A DNA stretch of 64,000 bases from Cinnamomum chago (lineage: Eukaryota > Streptophyta > Magnoliopsida > Laurales > Lauraceae). The stretch spans positions 22,732,001-22,796,000 of the forward strand of contig CP142453.1 of the NCBI GenBank assembly GCA_038049695.1, given 5' to 3'. Both the position numbers and the translations under genes were made by a program. Shown here piece by piece: positions 25,801 to 40,800 of this stretch (positions within the stretch are counted from its first letter, which is position 1; every line of letters starts with the position of its first letter). The notes under the pieces were generated by a model that was not told the DNA's origin, ran no database searches, and saw only the letters and a program-made list of their open reading frames with translations.

Positions 25801-28800
25801 CTTGTTAATGATTTTGCATGCATTAAGACATAACTAGTTAGTCACAGGCATGCAAGCACACATTCACAAAGAGTAACAACTCATCTGTGTTAACAGTGAC
25901 AACTACATACAGTGCACACAGACAGCTACTTGTGCCTGCGCATACAATTAGAATGTTGAGCCAACAAAACAAAGAGGGCCTCAGAAAATCAGCATAATAA
26001 GGAACTAACTTGTGCCATTCTTCCTGCCAGCCCAGAAGGTCCACCAGAACGTCGAAAAGGTGTTGAAAGAAGGCCATTTGCTCGCAGGTTTCTTTGCAGG
26101 AGACAGAGAAGTGCCGATGCATTAGACAACCAATATGGCAAGTTAGTATCTACCACCTGAAAAGAAAGTTGTCAGCAGGGTGATTCAAATCTTTTTCTTT
26201 GAAGTGGTAATGTAAAAATCTTATTAGAAAAAAAAAAAAAACCTTTATAACAGGAATTTCATCAGTGATAAAATTTCATTGCAGTGAGAAAAAAAAAATG
26301 AAAACTGTAATAAGTGGTACAAGAGAACTCAAAGCCGAAAAATGGTCTCTAAAAAAGTGCTCGCTAACAAACAGCTCAACCTATCTACCATTTTCACCAA
26401 TGAGCCTGCCCTATCATTAACTGTTCTTCAACACAGATCTAAACAATCCTGAGAAAGATCAGTGCAGACAGAAAGCAACTGATCAGAAGTCTGAATTGAG
26501 CAATCCTGAGCTCAATCTCTCTGAAATCGCCTGATCTTGAAGAAAAAGTCTTCAAGAAAGATGAACTCCTAGGCGATCTGAAGATCTTCTTGCACCTGCA
26601 ATGAAATAGGGCTTGGAGACGAGAGCTTGAAGACGAAGCTCAAGCATAACACATGAACCAGGATCAAATGATGTTAGTCAATATGGCTCTTGATACCATG
26701 TTAACATGGGAGACAAGAAGAACAGAGAAGAGGCCGCAGAAAGATTTCTTATTCTCCAAGTTATCTATTACAGATGACCAGTCCTCTCCTTATATACATT
26801 CTGACGGAATCAGTTAAACACTGTAACTAATTCTGGATTAGTTTATAACACTTGCTCAATTACAAGCACATTACCAACTTCTGTTACAACCAGCAAACAT
26901 ATATATGTGAAAAGTTATAATCAGTTACAGTAGATCTGGATTGACTCAACTTCACGGCTCAGTTACCTTTCCTTGTATTGTCAACACTTCTTTAATATGA
27001 GACAAGGAAACTGGTATCAATCAAGTCATACAAAAACTAAATTTCAATTAAGATGGAAGCAAGGCACGAGGCTAGGATCGCCGAATGTTTGCCCTATGAA
27101 TCATGTTGTATTATAGAGAGGAAGGAAAATAACAGAGAGAAGAGGTGATGGTCGACTCAGTTGGGACGATATAATACATACTTATCCCTAATCAAAATCA
27201 AACAAATTAACTAGGAGGATAGAGAATCAATCTGTAGAGGAGGTATTGGTGGTGCCATTGGGGATTGGAATGGCAACGTTGTTAGGAGTTATTTTGGGCC
27301 AATGAATTGCTTGGATGCAATTGGAGCGGAAAGTTTCTGCTTTGGTTGTAGGATGCCATGAGTTGTGTTCGATGGGAGGAATCAATGCTATTATTGAAGG
27401 CGATTCTTTCTCGGCGATTTAGTTGAGTTCTGGAGAGTCAAATCATCCTCAGACTGACAGATTGAATGGAAGAGTAGGATATTTCGAGTAAGCTAGGTGT
27501 CTCATTTCGTCATGTTTTAAGAGAGGTAAATATAATGGCCGATGGTCTTGCAAAGGAAGGAGTCTCTAGTTCTTCTATTACCTTGATGTTCAGTTTATTT
27601 TGTCCTGTTTAGGCTTTTTAGTTTTGGTATTTGTTGGTTGTTTGGTTTGGCTTGGCCAGTTTTGTCTTTGCCGTTCTTCGTTGGATTTTTTTTTTCTTTT
27701 TTTGGAGTAATAGATTTTCACAGTTAGGGTTGTTTGTTTCACCTATTTACGTATGTAAATGGGGCTTGGTGTGTAACCATTTCACAACATTTATGTATGT
27801 CTCCCTGATTTACACATCATTTGTGAAAAAGTGGTATGAAAATGGCGTGAAAAGGGTATGCATTTGAAGCCTCATTTTTTCCCATCCAAAGAGGTGTGGA
27901 ACCGAATCACACCTGAAGCAAAAAAGGCAGAGCCACAGTGACAGGGACGTTCCAATGCCAATCATGCTTTTTTCAAATTTTTTTTAAATTAAAGTGGGCC
28001 CCTACATCATGATCCAAACCGTTAATCATGTTACGAAGGCCAAAAAATGGCTATGATGTCAAGTTTCAGCTATTGGATCATCATAGATTATGCGAAATTT
28101 ATGAAAAGTCTATACCGTTAGAAATGCATTTCTAGACTTTTGTGGGCCCCATTTTCACAATCAGAACCATTAATCCTCTTCAGAAGGCAAAGTACGACTA
28201 CGGGGTCGAATTTCAGGCGATGATTCATCATGGATCATGAAAAATCTTTAAAAAAAAAGTATGAACAGTTGGATGCATGCACTGTTGCTACAGTGTATTC
28301 CACTCGCTCAAAAGGCAGTCCATCTTTTTTTAAATTTTGACTCATCTGGTGATGGGGTGTGGTTCCTTGTTGTTCCTCTGTTAAGCCGATAGGTTGCAAA
28401 TGAATCTATTCTACCAAGCTTAAACCTAATGGAACTTTGTATCGATAGAAGGCACACTTTGTCGCTCTTGGTAATCGGCAAGAATATGGTATTGATTATG
28501 ATGAAACCTTTGCTCTTGTAGAAAAGATGATAATTGTTCGGACTGTTCTTGCCATTGCTGCATCCCATTCCTGGCTTGTATACCAAATGGATGTCAAGAA
28601 AGCATTTCTTCATGGTGATCTCAAAGAAGATGTCTATATGCACATTCCATAAGGGTTTCATCCATTATCACAGATGCTGTTGCCAAACTACGTCGTTCTC
28701 TTTATGGCCTCAAACAGGCCCCTCAGGCATGGTTTGAAAAGTTTCAAAACGCTCTTAGCCACTTGGAGTTCCATCCGAGTCTGTCTGATCCTTCCATGTT

Positions 28801-31800
28801 TCTCATCATGCCTTCATAGGGATTATTGTTCTCATTTGTTTATGTGGATGACATCATCATTACTGGCATTAATGCAATTATGATTAGACAACTTCAAGCC
28901 TCTCTTCATGATTCATTCCACATGAAAGATCTCGGCCCTCAGACCTAGTTTTTAGGTCTCGAAGTGCATCAATCTGATAAAGGCATAGTACTTCATCAAC
29001 ACAAATATGCTCTTAAACTAATTGAAATGGCTGGACTTCAGAGATCTGTACCTGTTGATACTCCGGTAGAAGTCATTATCAAACTTTAGCAAGATGATGG
29101 CGATTGTCTCCCCGACCTTACTCTATATCATCGTCTAGTTGGCAACTTCGTCTATTTGACAATAACTCATCCTGATATTTCTTTTGCAGTCACCCTTTGG
29201 GGATGGAGTGCTTTTCGTTGTAAGCTTGTCATTATAGTTCTCTTGTACCGTTTGCTCTTAATGAAAGTAACCATTTAAAAAAAAAGATATTTCTTATGTA
29301 GTCAATTTAGTTAGTAAGTTCATGACTGATCTTCTACACCTTCATTTGGCTGCTGTTCGACAAATTTTTAAATATCTCATTCGGACACCAACTCGTGGAT
29401 TATTTTATCCGAACAACAACTCACTCTCAAAGCATATTCGGATGCTAATTGGGCTGGTTGCCCGGATACTCAATGATGACAGGGTGGTGTATGCATCTGA
29501 GTGATAACTTGGTTTCTTGGAAATGTAAGAAACAAGATAAGGTCTCTAAATCCTCTAGCAAAGCTGAGTATCATGCCATGTCTATTGCTTGTTCAGAGAT
29601 TCTTTGGCTTCGCAGTTTGCTTTTAGATCTAGAATTTCTTGCCAATAATGCCACGCCCCTCTATGCAGATAATACTAGTGCAATTCGTATTACTGCCAAT
29701 CCATCTTTTCACGAGTGCACCAAACATAGTGAGGTTGACTATCATTTTATCTATGATGAATACAAGCGTGAAGTCATTAGCATTCCTCATATTTCTTTTG
29801 ATCTCCAAATTGCTGATATTCTCACTAAGGGTCTTCCGAGACCTCACCATCAGTTATTGGCTAACAAATTGATGCTTGCGGATTCTCATCAATTTGAGGG
29901 GGGGGGGGGGGGGGGGGGGGGTTGTCAAATTGGCTCAGGCCCATCAGGTCGACTTATAAGGTCGACTCAAATCCAGGCCCAAAATGTGCCATATGATTAG
30001 ATTTGATCATGTCAAACACAATTGTACAATTTCCCTTTTTTTTTAGAATATTCTTTTATTATTTTTAGATAGTAAATGATTGTAATTAGATTTCTAGCCA
30101 GAATCGTAGCCTTTATTAAGGCAACATTACTCAATATAATGAGGGACGATCTCCAAAGAGAGGGAGACTTCTTCCAATTAAGAATTTCTCTTGTTTTTGC
30201 AATTCAAATGTTAAGGATAAAGAGGAACGTGGGATAAAATCCACATGGGGCATTTGATTCAAAATTTGAATTCCTTGTAGAAACTTTTTAATTTTCTTTT
30301 CTTTTTAATTAAGTTGTTGAGTTATGTAAGGACCTAGATTTAGTAATCTTTCTTTATTAGTTAAATAGGATGATTGCTAGGATTAGAAGTAGATTAGGGC
30401 TTCCTTTTGTTTGGAGTTCGGAAACATTATAAAAACAACTAAAGTGGGATGTCCAACCCTAGCTTGGATTTGTCACTTTCAATCACTAAAATTGTTGATA
30501 TTTGCAGTTCTCTCTCTTCTACATTGGTCTGAGTGTTTCTTCCAAGGATTGAAGAACTATCAAGTGGTGAATTAGTAATTTGGGCTATGCTATCTACCAT
30601 CACAGTGATCTCCTTTACTCCCTTATCATCTCCCTTCAACCAACAATGTCTATTTGTATTTCTGTAATATATGTTAGCAATTGATGTATTCCTTTCCAAT
30701 TTTGGGGGATTCAATATTCGAAAATGATAGTTGCTGTTGTACAACTGTGCATATCCCTTGGCAACAGATAACACCTTGCATCATTCAATGGTTCCATCTG
30801 ATTTGTGCTTTAGGGTACTCACCCATCTGTGTCCATTCTAGCAGCCAATTTCGTTTTAGACTCCATTTCAGTCTGGATCAAAATTGAAATATTTCAGCCG
30901 ATTCAGAAATTTGGCTTTCCAATTCGGAACTTCATTTCGGAAAACATAATATATATATATATATATCAGATTTTATGAAAAAAATCCAAATCATTAGATT
31001 TTGTCATTTATTCAAAATTTCAAATCAAATAGCCCACTTAGGGATGGTTGAGGCCCCACTGATCAGTCTCACGAGATTCTCATGAGTGGGAGCATGGGCA
31101 GGATTTCTTAAGGTTGGTTTGTGGGCCCAATCGATGTGTATGATCTTATTTCCTTAAGTGGCATGTAGTCTAAGAACCATCACAATATATATCATGTAGT
31201 GCCCTAAGTTCCAATAGTAAACAAAAGAAAAATGAGAGGAGAAGAAGGTTCAAGCTTTGGCAAAGGCAAAGTATTGATGAACGCACGATTCGAACTTTAG
31301 CTAGCGAATAACCGTCCAATGATGAAGCGAGACTAGTCATTTTACTTCTCCACAAAAACCTTAAATATGAAAATACCCCTTTTTTCTAGGTTGAAACATA
31401 AAAATACCCACTTGAAATCTCATATCTTCTCTTCTAACATCTTACAAAATTTTGCCTAAATTCCAGATTTCGGTGATGATTCGTCTGAAACTAAAAATTC
31501 ATCCCCGAAATGATGTATTTCACTGAAATAAACCAAAACATCCACTGAACATGAGTAAATGGGTTATTCATTTTGGTTTTCCTTCTGAATCGAAAAAATC
31601 TAGAAGTTTCGGCTGAACCAAATTTTTTTTAATAACTATGGTCCATCCACATGGTCTCTTTCAGAAAGATCTCCTACATCCAAAGTTCTTTGCTTTTCAA
31701 GGGCTTCTATGCAACCATAGATCTAATAGACTTTCCAATACATGATAAGAGACCTAATGATAAGTCCATGAAATTGCATTTCATAGCTATTATTTCATAA

Positions 31801-34800
31801 ATTCATGAATCATGGCATTCAAAGTTGAATTCAAGTCAATCATTCAAAATTCATAAAATTGTATTTTTTTTTTATCGAAATTAGTCTTCTCGATTATCCT
31901 ACTATCGCATTGAATATCTTTTGATTCACACGTAAACATGCATGATTTCTTTACACCACTGCGTTGTTCATGAAAAATTAATCAACATGGTATATTCATA
32001 TGCATTCATATGTGTTGAATAGGGTCCCATGCATTGCATTGTTTTTTTCTGAATGAAGAATTATTCTTTGATTTTTGTGCAGGAAAATTCAAATCTTTTG
32101 GGGCCCGCTTCGCTGGAAAAATCTAAAAATTAAAGAGAATAAAAGAGAGAAAAAAGTGAAGAGAGAACCGCCATGGGACCTACACCACCTTGGGTGTGAA
32201 TTCCGAGGGGGCGGCCATGGTGGTTCCCACATGGTTACAAAATTCTCAAGAATTCTTTCTTTTGCTTGTTGAATATTTCTTTTAGATTCAAATTTGAATT
32301 GAAGCCAAGCAAGGAAAGAAAATCAAGAGCCTTAAGGAAAGTAAAACAAAGAAGCAAAGAGAGAAGAAAGAGGGAAGAAAGAAAATCAAGCAAAGAAGAA
32401 ACCATAGTTGGATGTCCAAAATGGGGCCTTCCCACCTTGTGTTGCACGCCCAAGGGGGCCCACCTCTCTTGCACAAATTTGAAATTCAGAATTTTGAAGA
32501 TTTTCTCAAGTCTAAGTGGGGCCCAAGCATAGAGATTTAAAGCAACAAAGAGAGACCTTAATTTAGAAGGAGCTTGATCACCAAGCAACCAAAGTTAGAA
32601 ACAATTTGAAAAGTCCAAGATTGTCTTATAAAAGTTTCCAAAAGCCATCCCAATTTGGAGTCCAACAAACAAACCTTCCTAAACTCAAATTTCTTGCACA
32701 CCAAGCAAGAAAAAACAATAAATACACAAAAGAAGGGGCATGCACTATTCACATCACTATTCACAACCCTAATTTTTTCACTCTCTTCCACCCTTGTCCA
32801 CCTCTCTTTCTACCATTGTACCTCACCCAATGGGCCACCCACTTGGCCGACCACCACTTTGAGCCCGCTCCACCGCCATCACACCACCATCTAGTCTTCA
32901 TTTGGCTTCTTCTTCAAGTTGCGCAACGAGTTAGTAAAGCTAAAAATTTTCAAGTTTTGCAGATGAAGAGAATGGTAGGCTAGTAGTTTTATTTTCTAGG
33001 AAGGGTGATTCCTCTGTAATTTTATTGGTTTTATGAATAAACATGGCTAGAAGAGCAATGTATTTTTTTTTATTAATGTAGAGAAGTGGTTTGGTTGTTA
33101 ATTGACATGTTTAGTAACCTTTCTTGATGTGTTGTCTTCTCCGGATACATCGCATGCTTAGAGGCAATGCAAACATGAGCACAATACCATTTTTAGAGCC
33201 ATCTAATGTTTAATAATCACTTCTGAAATTAATTTAAAAAAGGACCTTGCTTTCATTTTTTCTACGGAGTGGATTGACGACCCATTCAAGGGAAAGAGAC
33301 TACGTTTGTGTGTACCTCCAATCATTAGGAAGAGGAGGATCCCTGAATCCTAGAAAACATTTATTTATTTGATTTTCTTCAACTTTTATTTTCTGATTTT
33401 TTATTTTTTTATTCTGATTTTTTTATTTTCATAAATTGGTTGTTCTAATGATGTTTACGGTGGTTGCAGTTTAGTAGTTTAGGTTTTCTAGTTAGGGTTA
33501 TTTTTAAAGTGATTAAAGACTATAATTAATTAATTTTTCATAGTAGTGGCTGGTTGTATAGATTCTTTTAGGTTAGCCTTGGGGCAGTTTCAACTTTCAA
33601 GTCACACTCCCCATGGATTGACCCCGTACTCATCGTGTTATTACTGCATCGTGGCCTTACACGTGGGGATAGCGACCCCCTAAATAAATTGAATAGAGAC
33701 CACCTGAATGGCACACAAACAGATCGACAAGATTTATATGTTACAATTCCAACCAAAGACATAATCTCACATTTGTTATAGTTAATCTTCAGCCTTAAAA
33801 GCAATTCAAACCACCCTAATATCACCTTTACAATTTCAATTTGTTTCTAACTTGCAACAAAAAGTATGAATTGTATGATCAGCAAATTGACGTTGACTAT
33901 GTTTGACAAATAAATTCTAAAATCCCTAGCGTTACAAGCCTCCTAGCCTTGAAAAATAAATGGTTAAGAAACTTGAAGCATGAGAAGGCAAAATAAATGC
34001 AAAATATTATTATTTACTGAAAAAGCAAAGGACTGAAATGAATCAACACAAATAGGAATTAGAATATAGGAGTAAGAAAACCTTAAAAACACCATTAATG
34101 CCTGCAATTATACAGTCGAAAATGGTTGTCCGCTCAGCCTCAAAAGCATGCCAGTGAATAAGGCACTTGAATATGATACAAGCAGCCACTGGTTTACCAT
34201 CTTTAAATCCCAAATCTTCTTTAATGCACCTCAATAGAAATTCATGGTTATCCTGCACACAACCATCCCTCTCTTCAGTCCAAAGTAAGTGTAACAAAGG
34301 CAGAGAAGAAAAAGGGAAACAATTTAAAGAAGTTTTCCGATGGAGTTAATTGTAGGCCATGTAGAAAGAACATTTAATTTTTAAGGTCACCATGTTTGAT
34401 TCATCATCATTGCCAATGTCGGACACTGATGTATATGTACATGTTTAGGTACATAGGCTGCATCCAGCTCTAGAGAATTCACCTGATGCCTCTCAGCAGT
34501 CACATGTGACCTACGTGGTTCTGATATACTGCGTGGTGATAGACTGCATGGTGATAAACTGCGCGGTGATAACAAAATTTTTGATGCCGTCGGTGAATCC
34601 TAAATAATAATAAAACAAATACAAACAGTTAACTTGGAATGGCTCATAAGGTTTTACTGATATGTTAAAGAAGATGGTATCTTACAAGCAAGTGCTTTCG
34701 GTCCGTGTTGGGAATAGTAAGCGCAGCAGAGTACTTCTAATAAAAACAACATTACCAAGAGGTTACTATTTATATTAGAGACCATCTATAACAAGTTAAT

Positions 34801-37800
34801 GATTATAATGACTATTCTAAATTTAAGTGAAATAGGTAGGCACTTGTAAGTTGTAACAACAACAATCCCAACATCTTACACAATGTATTGATCCAGAACA
34901 TAGGGAAGGGCAAGGAATAACAAAGGTTTCATTTATGACCTCTTAAAGAGGTAAAAAACATTGCAATAAGATTACTCTTTAGTTTAGAGGCCATCTATAA
35001 AAAGTTACCATTTGTACTGGCTATGCTATATTTAAGTGAAATTGGTAACCACATGTAACAAGTTCAACATCCCGCTCAATGCATTCATCCAGCACAGTAA
35101 AAAGCAAGGAATGACAGGCTTCATATATCACCTCTGAAAATGGTCTGAAAAAACCAGAAAGGCTGCCTGTAGGAGACCCGCATATCACCTTTTGTCTTAG
35201 TACATGATTTTCATCCTCACAATTTGAGAGCTTCTCCTCAAAGCTGAGATTAAAACAAGCAACAAAGAAGGAAATCACCAAGCAATCTGACGTGAAAATA
35301 ATCAGGCAAAATTGTATGTTGTTGATTGATACTAAAACTATGGTATGAGATATAATTTATTTCTAAAAATTGAACAGAAAACTAGTTGCTTAAAATTAGG
35401 TTACACCACCCCACCCTGCAAAAGGAAAAGAAACCAGCTAAAATAGACAAATCAATGTATATGGAAAAAGAAAAAAAAAACACGTGGAAGAACATCTCGT
35501 TTGCCACTTTCTTTTTAAAAGTGTGAAACCATTAGCTATTGTAGAATAGCAGATGGAGAGTTATTGTTCAATAAGAAGGTTCAAAGTTCAAAGAGATGAA
35601 AGAACACCTATGCAGATTCTGCTGAAGTTGCAGACACTTTGATTCGGCTTCCTGCAATTTCTCCAAGGTATCATTACAATCTTTTCGAGTTGCCAAAAGC
35701 TCTTGCTCCAATTCCATTTTCTCTTTTTTTAGGGTTTCCACTGAACTCTGCATACATATATATATTTTTAAAAAGTTTTAAATGGAAAGTTAGTCAAATA
35801 AGGAGGAGATGAAATTGGCACATGCTAGAAAGATGACAATATCTTTCCAAAGAAAAGGCTCACCATTAAATGACACTGACACCATATATAAAATTATAAA
35901 TTACACCTAACCAGCATCTTTGTCAAGCAGGATTGTCAGTTCCATTACTATTCATTTCAGGGGCAAATTATTATTATTGGAAAGACGAATAATGTGCTCA
36001 ACAAAAGAAATTTTCAGATGAACCATTTTTAAATAGATATTCAAGAATTAAGGAGCAACGAGCCATAGAAATATCAAAGTGTTGGGAACAAAAGCATATG
36101 CAAGCTTACCAAGTAAGAAATCTGGTTAGAAAAAGAAAGTTCTTAACTGGTCAAGTCCAATAGATGAATTCTGTGGTAACATTTCCCTACATGTTCACAG
36201 AAATATGTCCTCAATAGATGAAGTAGAAAGAATAGTCAGCTTCCATTTGTACTTTCTTAACATCATAGGATTTTATGGTCAAAACTTGAAAGGCATTAGC
36301 CTTAGCCTTTGCAAATGGTCTTAGCGAGTGGAAATCCTATCAAAATAAGAAATACTAGTTCCAAGAAAACAGTGCATCTGCTTCACTAAAAAAATAGTGG
36401 ACTAATGAGTATTTCAATCGATGGAGCAATAATTCCATGGAATAGTGCTAGGGGAAAAAAGTTTCTCGTGGGCAATGGAGACAACTACAAGACAACATTT
36501 TTCAGGAGAATCCTCTTCGAGGTTTAGAGGCTTAAAAAAAAAAAAAAATCAATACTTCCATAAGGGATTTAATGAATTTCGAAGTTTACTCATTAGAAAA
36601 GTTGTAGAACTTTCTGTTAAGCATTTTCTCTCCTAGGACGAGATAGACCATTGCATAAAGTGATAAGGGGGGAGAATGAGGGAGAAACTACAGTGATGTG
36701 GAACAAAACAGCTGACTGTATTAAAAGGGTTGCAAAAAATGCGCTTGGAGAGTTGAGAGGGAAAAGATACTATGGTAAAAAGAAAAATCTACTGGTGGGG
36801 TGTAGATGTTCAGGAAGCCGTGTGAGAGAAAAACATTGCCATAAAGGTTGGCAGGGGACTAGGAATATGGAAAATTATGAAATGTATAAGAAAGTAAAGA
36901 AAAAAAGTAAAGAATATAGCAAGTAATGCAAAGTCCAAAGCATATAATGACCTACTTAATAAATTGGGAGAAAGATATTTTCACGTTCACAAGAATGAGA
37001 AAAGGAGGGACTTAGATCATGTTAAATGTATAAAGAGGGATAACTTAAAGGTTTTGGTGAAGGCCAATGATATTAAACAAAAGTGGAGAGAATATTTTGT
37101 TCATGATATATCCAGGTCAAACATAAAGCTCATGAAGGCCCAGCCCGTTTGTACATTACAAACATGTGGTCAAACCTTGTAATAACTGTAGCCACCATAA
37201 TTAGACATGTTTAATTCCTAGATTGTAATCAGCTGGTAATTAGATTGTATTTTAGGGACAAAATAGTTGATTGTAGCCCTTGATGGGTATTGTAAATTCT
37301 ATAAATAATACTTGATTTTAGGGACATAATACTTGATTGTAGCCTTTAAGGGTTGATCCTCAAAGAGGACATACACTCATTTTGGATTCCAAATCTCTGA
37401 TTTCTGGAAATGTCATGGTATCAGAGCCTGACATCTTGTTTTGTTTCTGTTCCTTCTTGAATCTTGGATATCTTGCTTTGTGATTCTCTTGCTAAAAAGA
37501 GTGATACAACGACTGGTATCTTGAACCTGGCTGGACGACATTAGGATTTGGCTGAATTAACTGTGGCCCACTAGGGATCATCATCTGATCATTGAAATCC
37601 CTCACCAATCTGGTCGCCTGGAAGTTTGGGTATGCTGAGAGTTTTTTCAGATTTTTTCTCTAATCCGAGGTAGGCCATCTGACGCATTCTCTGTTGGGAC
37701 CAGTTTCTTGCTCAGTTTTCGTCAAGACTGTCAAATATCTTGGATTCTTGATATTTCTAGATATCTAGATAATATTTACTGCACATGATTTGCAGGAAAG

Positions 37801-40800
37801 GGGCCTACTCTGTTTTGACCTCTGATCTTTGAACAGGATCCACACTGGGCCCCATATGACCAGACGGCCAAAAAAACTCGGGGTCATGTGACTGGTTTTT
37901 TGGGATTTTGTTGCTGCAGAGTTAATCCCACCAGCAAATCTCTTGGTTCTTTGCTGCAGTTTATGAAATTAAGTTTCAGGTCTTGTTTTGGCTTGAATAG
38001 GCTGTGATTTAGTGGAAAATCATCATTCTCTGTCTGTAAATTTGTTGTTGCTATTTCTGTAATATTCCTGGAACTGTGTTTTGGTTGCATTCGCTGTGAT
38101 TTGCTGTATTTTTATCACTGCATCATTAAAATGGAGAAATCTGAACTGCAACTTATTAAATTTACAGGAAAAAACTACAATTCTTGGGCATTCCAGTTTC
38201 GAATGTATCTCAAAGGGAAGAAAATGTGGGGATATGTATCGGGAACCATTCCCAAACCAAATCCCACAGAAGTGTAGAAGATAACAGGCCCAGCCCAACA
38301 AGGGCCTGTAAGGCCCATGTACAGCCTCCCACACACGTGGGATATACTCAAGATTGTGTAGCTGTTTTCTCTCATTTATGTATAGGATATATTCTTTCCA
38401 TTCTTTTGTATTCTTTCCATTCTTTTGTTTATTCTAATTTGTAATCTTTACATGGTTAGAGCCTTGACTAAGGCATAATCTCTTTATAAATAGAACAGTC
38501 GTTGCTCATCACAAGCACGACCTTCTCCCATTGTTCTTCTTCTTCTTCCTCTCCCTTCTTCACATACTATTACATGGTATCAGAGCTCTGTGGGATCTCC
38601 TCATCTCAACTGTCTCTCAGTTGCAATCCCATCTCAAGGTTCTAGAAAGAGATCTCTTTCTCACGACAGTTTCACTGTGTCGACAATCTGCAGAGAGGAA
38701 ATCAAGGTGGGCCATCATCTGATCATCCATATCTCACAAACGATCATCTCCACAAGGGTCGCCCATATTACGTGGAAATTCTGGTTATTTTTTCAGAATT
38801 TTTTAGACATCTGAGGTAGGCCATCTACTACTTGTGATTTTCTAGTTTTTCAAGATACTTTTCATCAGATCCGTCCTATCTTGCGGATTTTCATCCGATT
38901 GGTATGCATCTTGATCTGAAGGATAGTAAAAAGTATCACACAGAGGACTGTGTTCACTGATCACAGTTTGATCTCATTGTGGGCCCCACATGTCCACTCC
39001 AACAGCCAAAAAGGGGGTCGTCAGTTTGTTTTTGGATCCTTTTTGGGTCTGTTTTGGGTTCTTTTTCTCCAGCAACAGATTTGAACCATAATTCAGACTT
39101 CTTTGGCCGTTTATTTACTGTCTCATCCTCCCTATCTCTCTCTCCTGGCGTGGTTAAGTGCAGAACAACTCTACTACTTGTTGACTTTCTGGTTTATCTT
39201 TTTTTGTGACACATTCTCTTGCTTTTGTGATCATGGAAAAATACGATGTTATTTCTGTTGAGTTTAATGGGAAAAATTATATGGCCTGGTCCTTCCATCT
39301 GAAGAGCTTTGTAGAAGGACAAGGGCTATTTAGTTATCTGGATGGTACAATTACTAAGCCTCCCACTCCTAGTACCACGGACTCCAAAGCCGTAGCCACC
39401 TGGTCCAAGGAAAATGCCAAGGTGATTACTTGGATTCTGAACTCCAATGATTCCTCTCTTGCTTTAGCTCTTCAAGCATATAATACAGCAACAGATATGT
39501 GGGCTCACCTCAAGAAGGTCTACCATCAAACCAACAAAGCTCGAAAATTTCACTTGGATGGTGAAATTGCTAAATTTACTCAAGGGGATAGATCTGTGCA
39601 TGAATACTTTAATGGCTTCCTCATCTTATGGACCGAACGGGATTCCATGTTGATTCAGACAGTCTCTCCTGGCTTTCTCTCCGAGGCTCTTAAACTCCAA
39701 GAGGAAACTCACATTAGCCAGTTCCTTATGAATCTCCGACCAGAATTTGAATCAGTTCGGTCTCTGCCCTCATGAACCGAGAACTGTCGGCTAATCTTGA
39801 TACCTGCTTTCAAGAAGTACTTCGCGAAGAACTTCGTCTCACCTCCCAACCGGCTATTCTTGAAGAAACGAAGGCCTTCCTCGCACCCCTTCCGGTTGAC
39901 TCTGCTCTTCTAGCAACCCCAAATCCGAAGCTCACTCAATGCTATGAATGTAAAGGCTTTGGTCATATTGCCAAGAATTGCCACAAGAAGTTGGTTTGTC
40001 CCTATTGCAAGAGGTCTGGTCATCTTATTGATGATTGCCGCAGCCTCCAGCGAAGGAATGAGACGCAGCCTAAAAAGCCCCCCTCCAATCTGCCATGACA
40101 GAATCTTCCTTCTGTCAAAGCCAGTAGGGAGAAAGGAAGATAGAAACAGAAGAACCAATATGTTTGTGAATTCGATGATCCCATTCAGGGCTCACGATCA
40201 TCCTTTATAGAATATAGTTGCTATATCTGTTACATAATTGTAGCAATCACTAGATTATAGCCAATCTAATCTAATCAGAATCTAAATTACATCTCCTAAT
40301 ATGGCAATGATACAAATTACATATCTGTACATGTGAAGTAACTTATCTCCCAAGTTTGGGCTGTATTTGTCATGGGCTGACCCACTGACCCATTTAGCAC
40401 TAACCCATTTAACACCCCCCCTCAAATTGATGCGGGTGATTCCACGAGCATCAATTTGCCAACTAAGAATTGGTGTCTTGGCCGGGGAAGACCCTTGGTA
40501 AAGATATCTGCAATTTGAAGGCTGGTAGAAACATGAGGAAGAGTAATTGCTCCACGCACAAATTCATCACGTATGTAATGACAAGCCACCTCAATATGTT
40601 TTGTACGTTCATGGAAGACAGGATTTTCAGTAATCCGTATGGCACTGGTGTTGTCGGCATAAAGAGGAGTAGGACCAGATTGGGAAAATCCAAGCTCAGA
40701 AAGAAGACCCCGAAGCCAGACAATTTCAAATGTGGCAGCCGACATAGCACGATATTCTACTTCTGTTGACGATTTGGAGACTTTATCTTGTTTTTTACAT

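Larger units (their letters stand above)
26380..26986 (-). mobile_element. LTR retrotransposon 5' end (LTR plus leader), truncated
   Basis: Minus orientation: a 288 bp LTR (26986-26699) is followed by a tRNA-Met primer-binding site and roughly 300 bp of untranslated leader that fades into intron sequence. No gag or pol and no second LTR are visible. The left limit is approximate. Confidence 0.7.
28340..30201 (+). mobile_element. 5'-truncated Ty1/Copia element with 3' LTR
   Basis: Begins abruptly in the reverse transcriptase region and continues through RNase H, a poly-G polypurine tract and one LTR (29923-30201). No 5' LTR, gag, protease or integrase is present. It is related to the element at 341-5783. 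A small L1 tail has inserted at 29194-29285. Antisense to the myosin gene. Confidence 0.85.

Noticed and set aside
30439..30774. Antisense 111-codon frame
   Set aside because: No recognisable family, no splice links to the myosin exons, atypical composition; treated as chance or unknown intron sequence.
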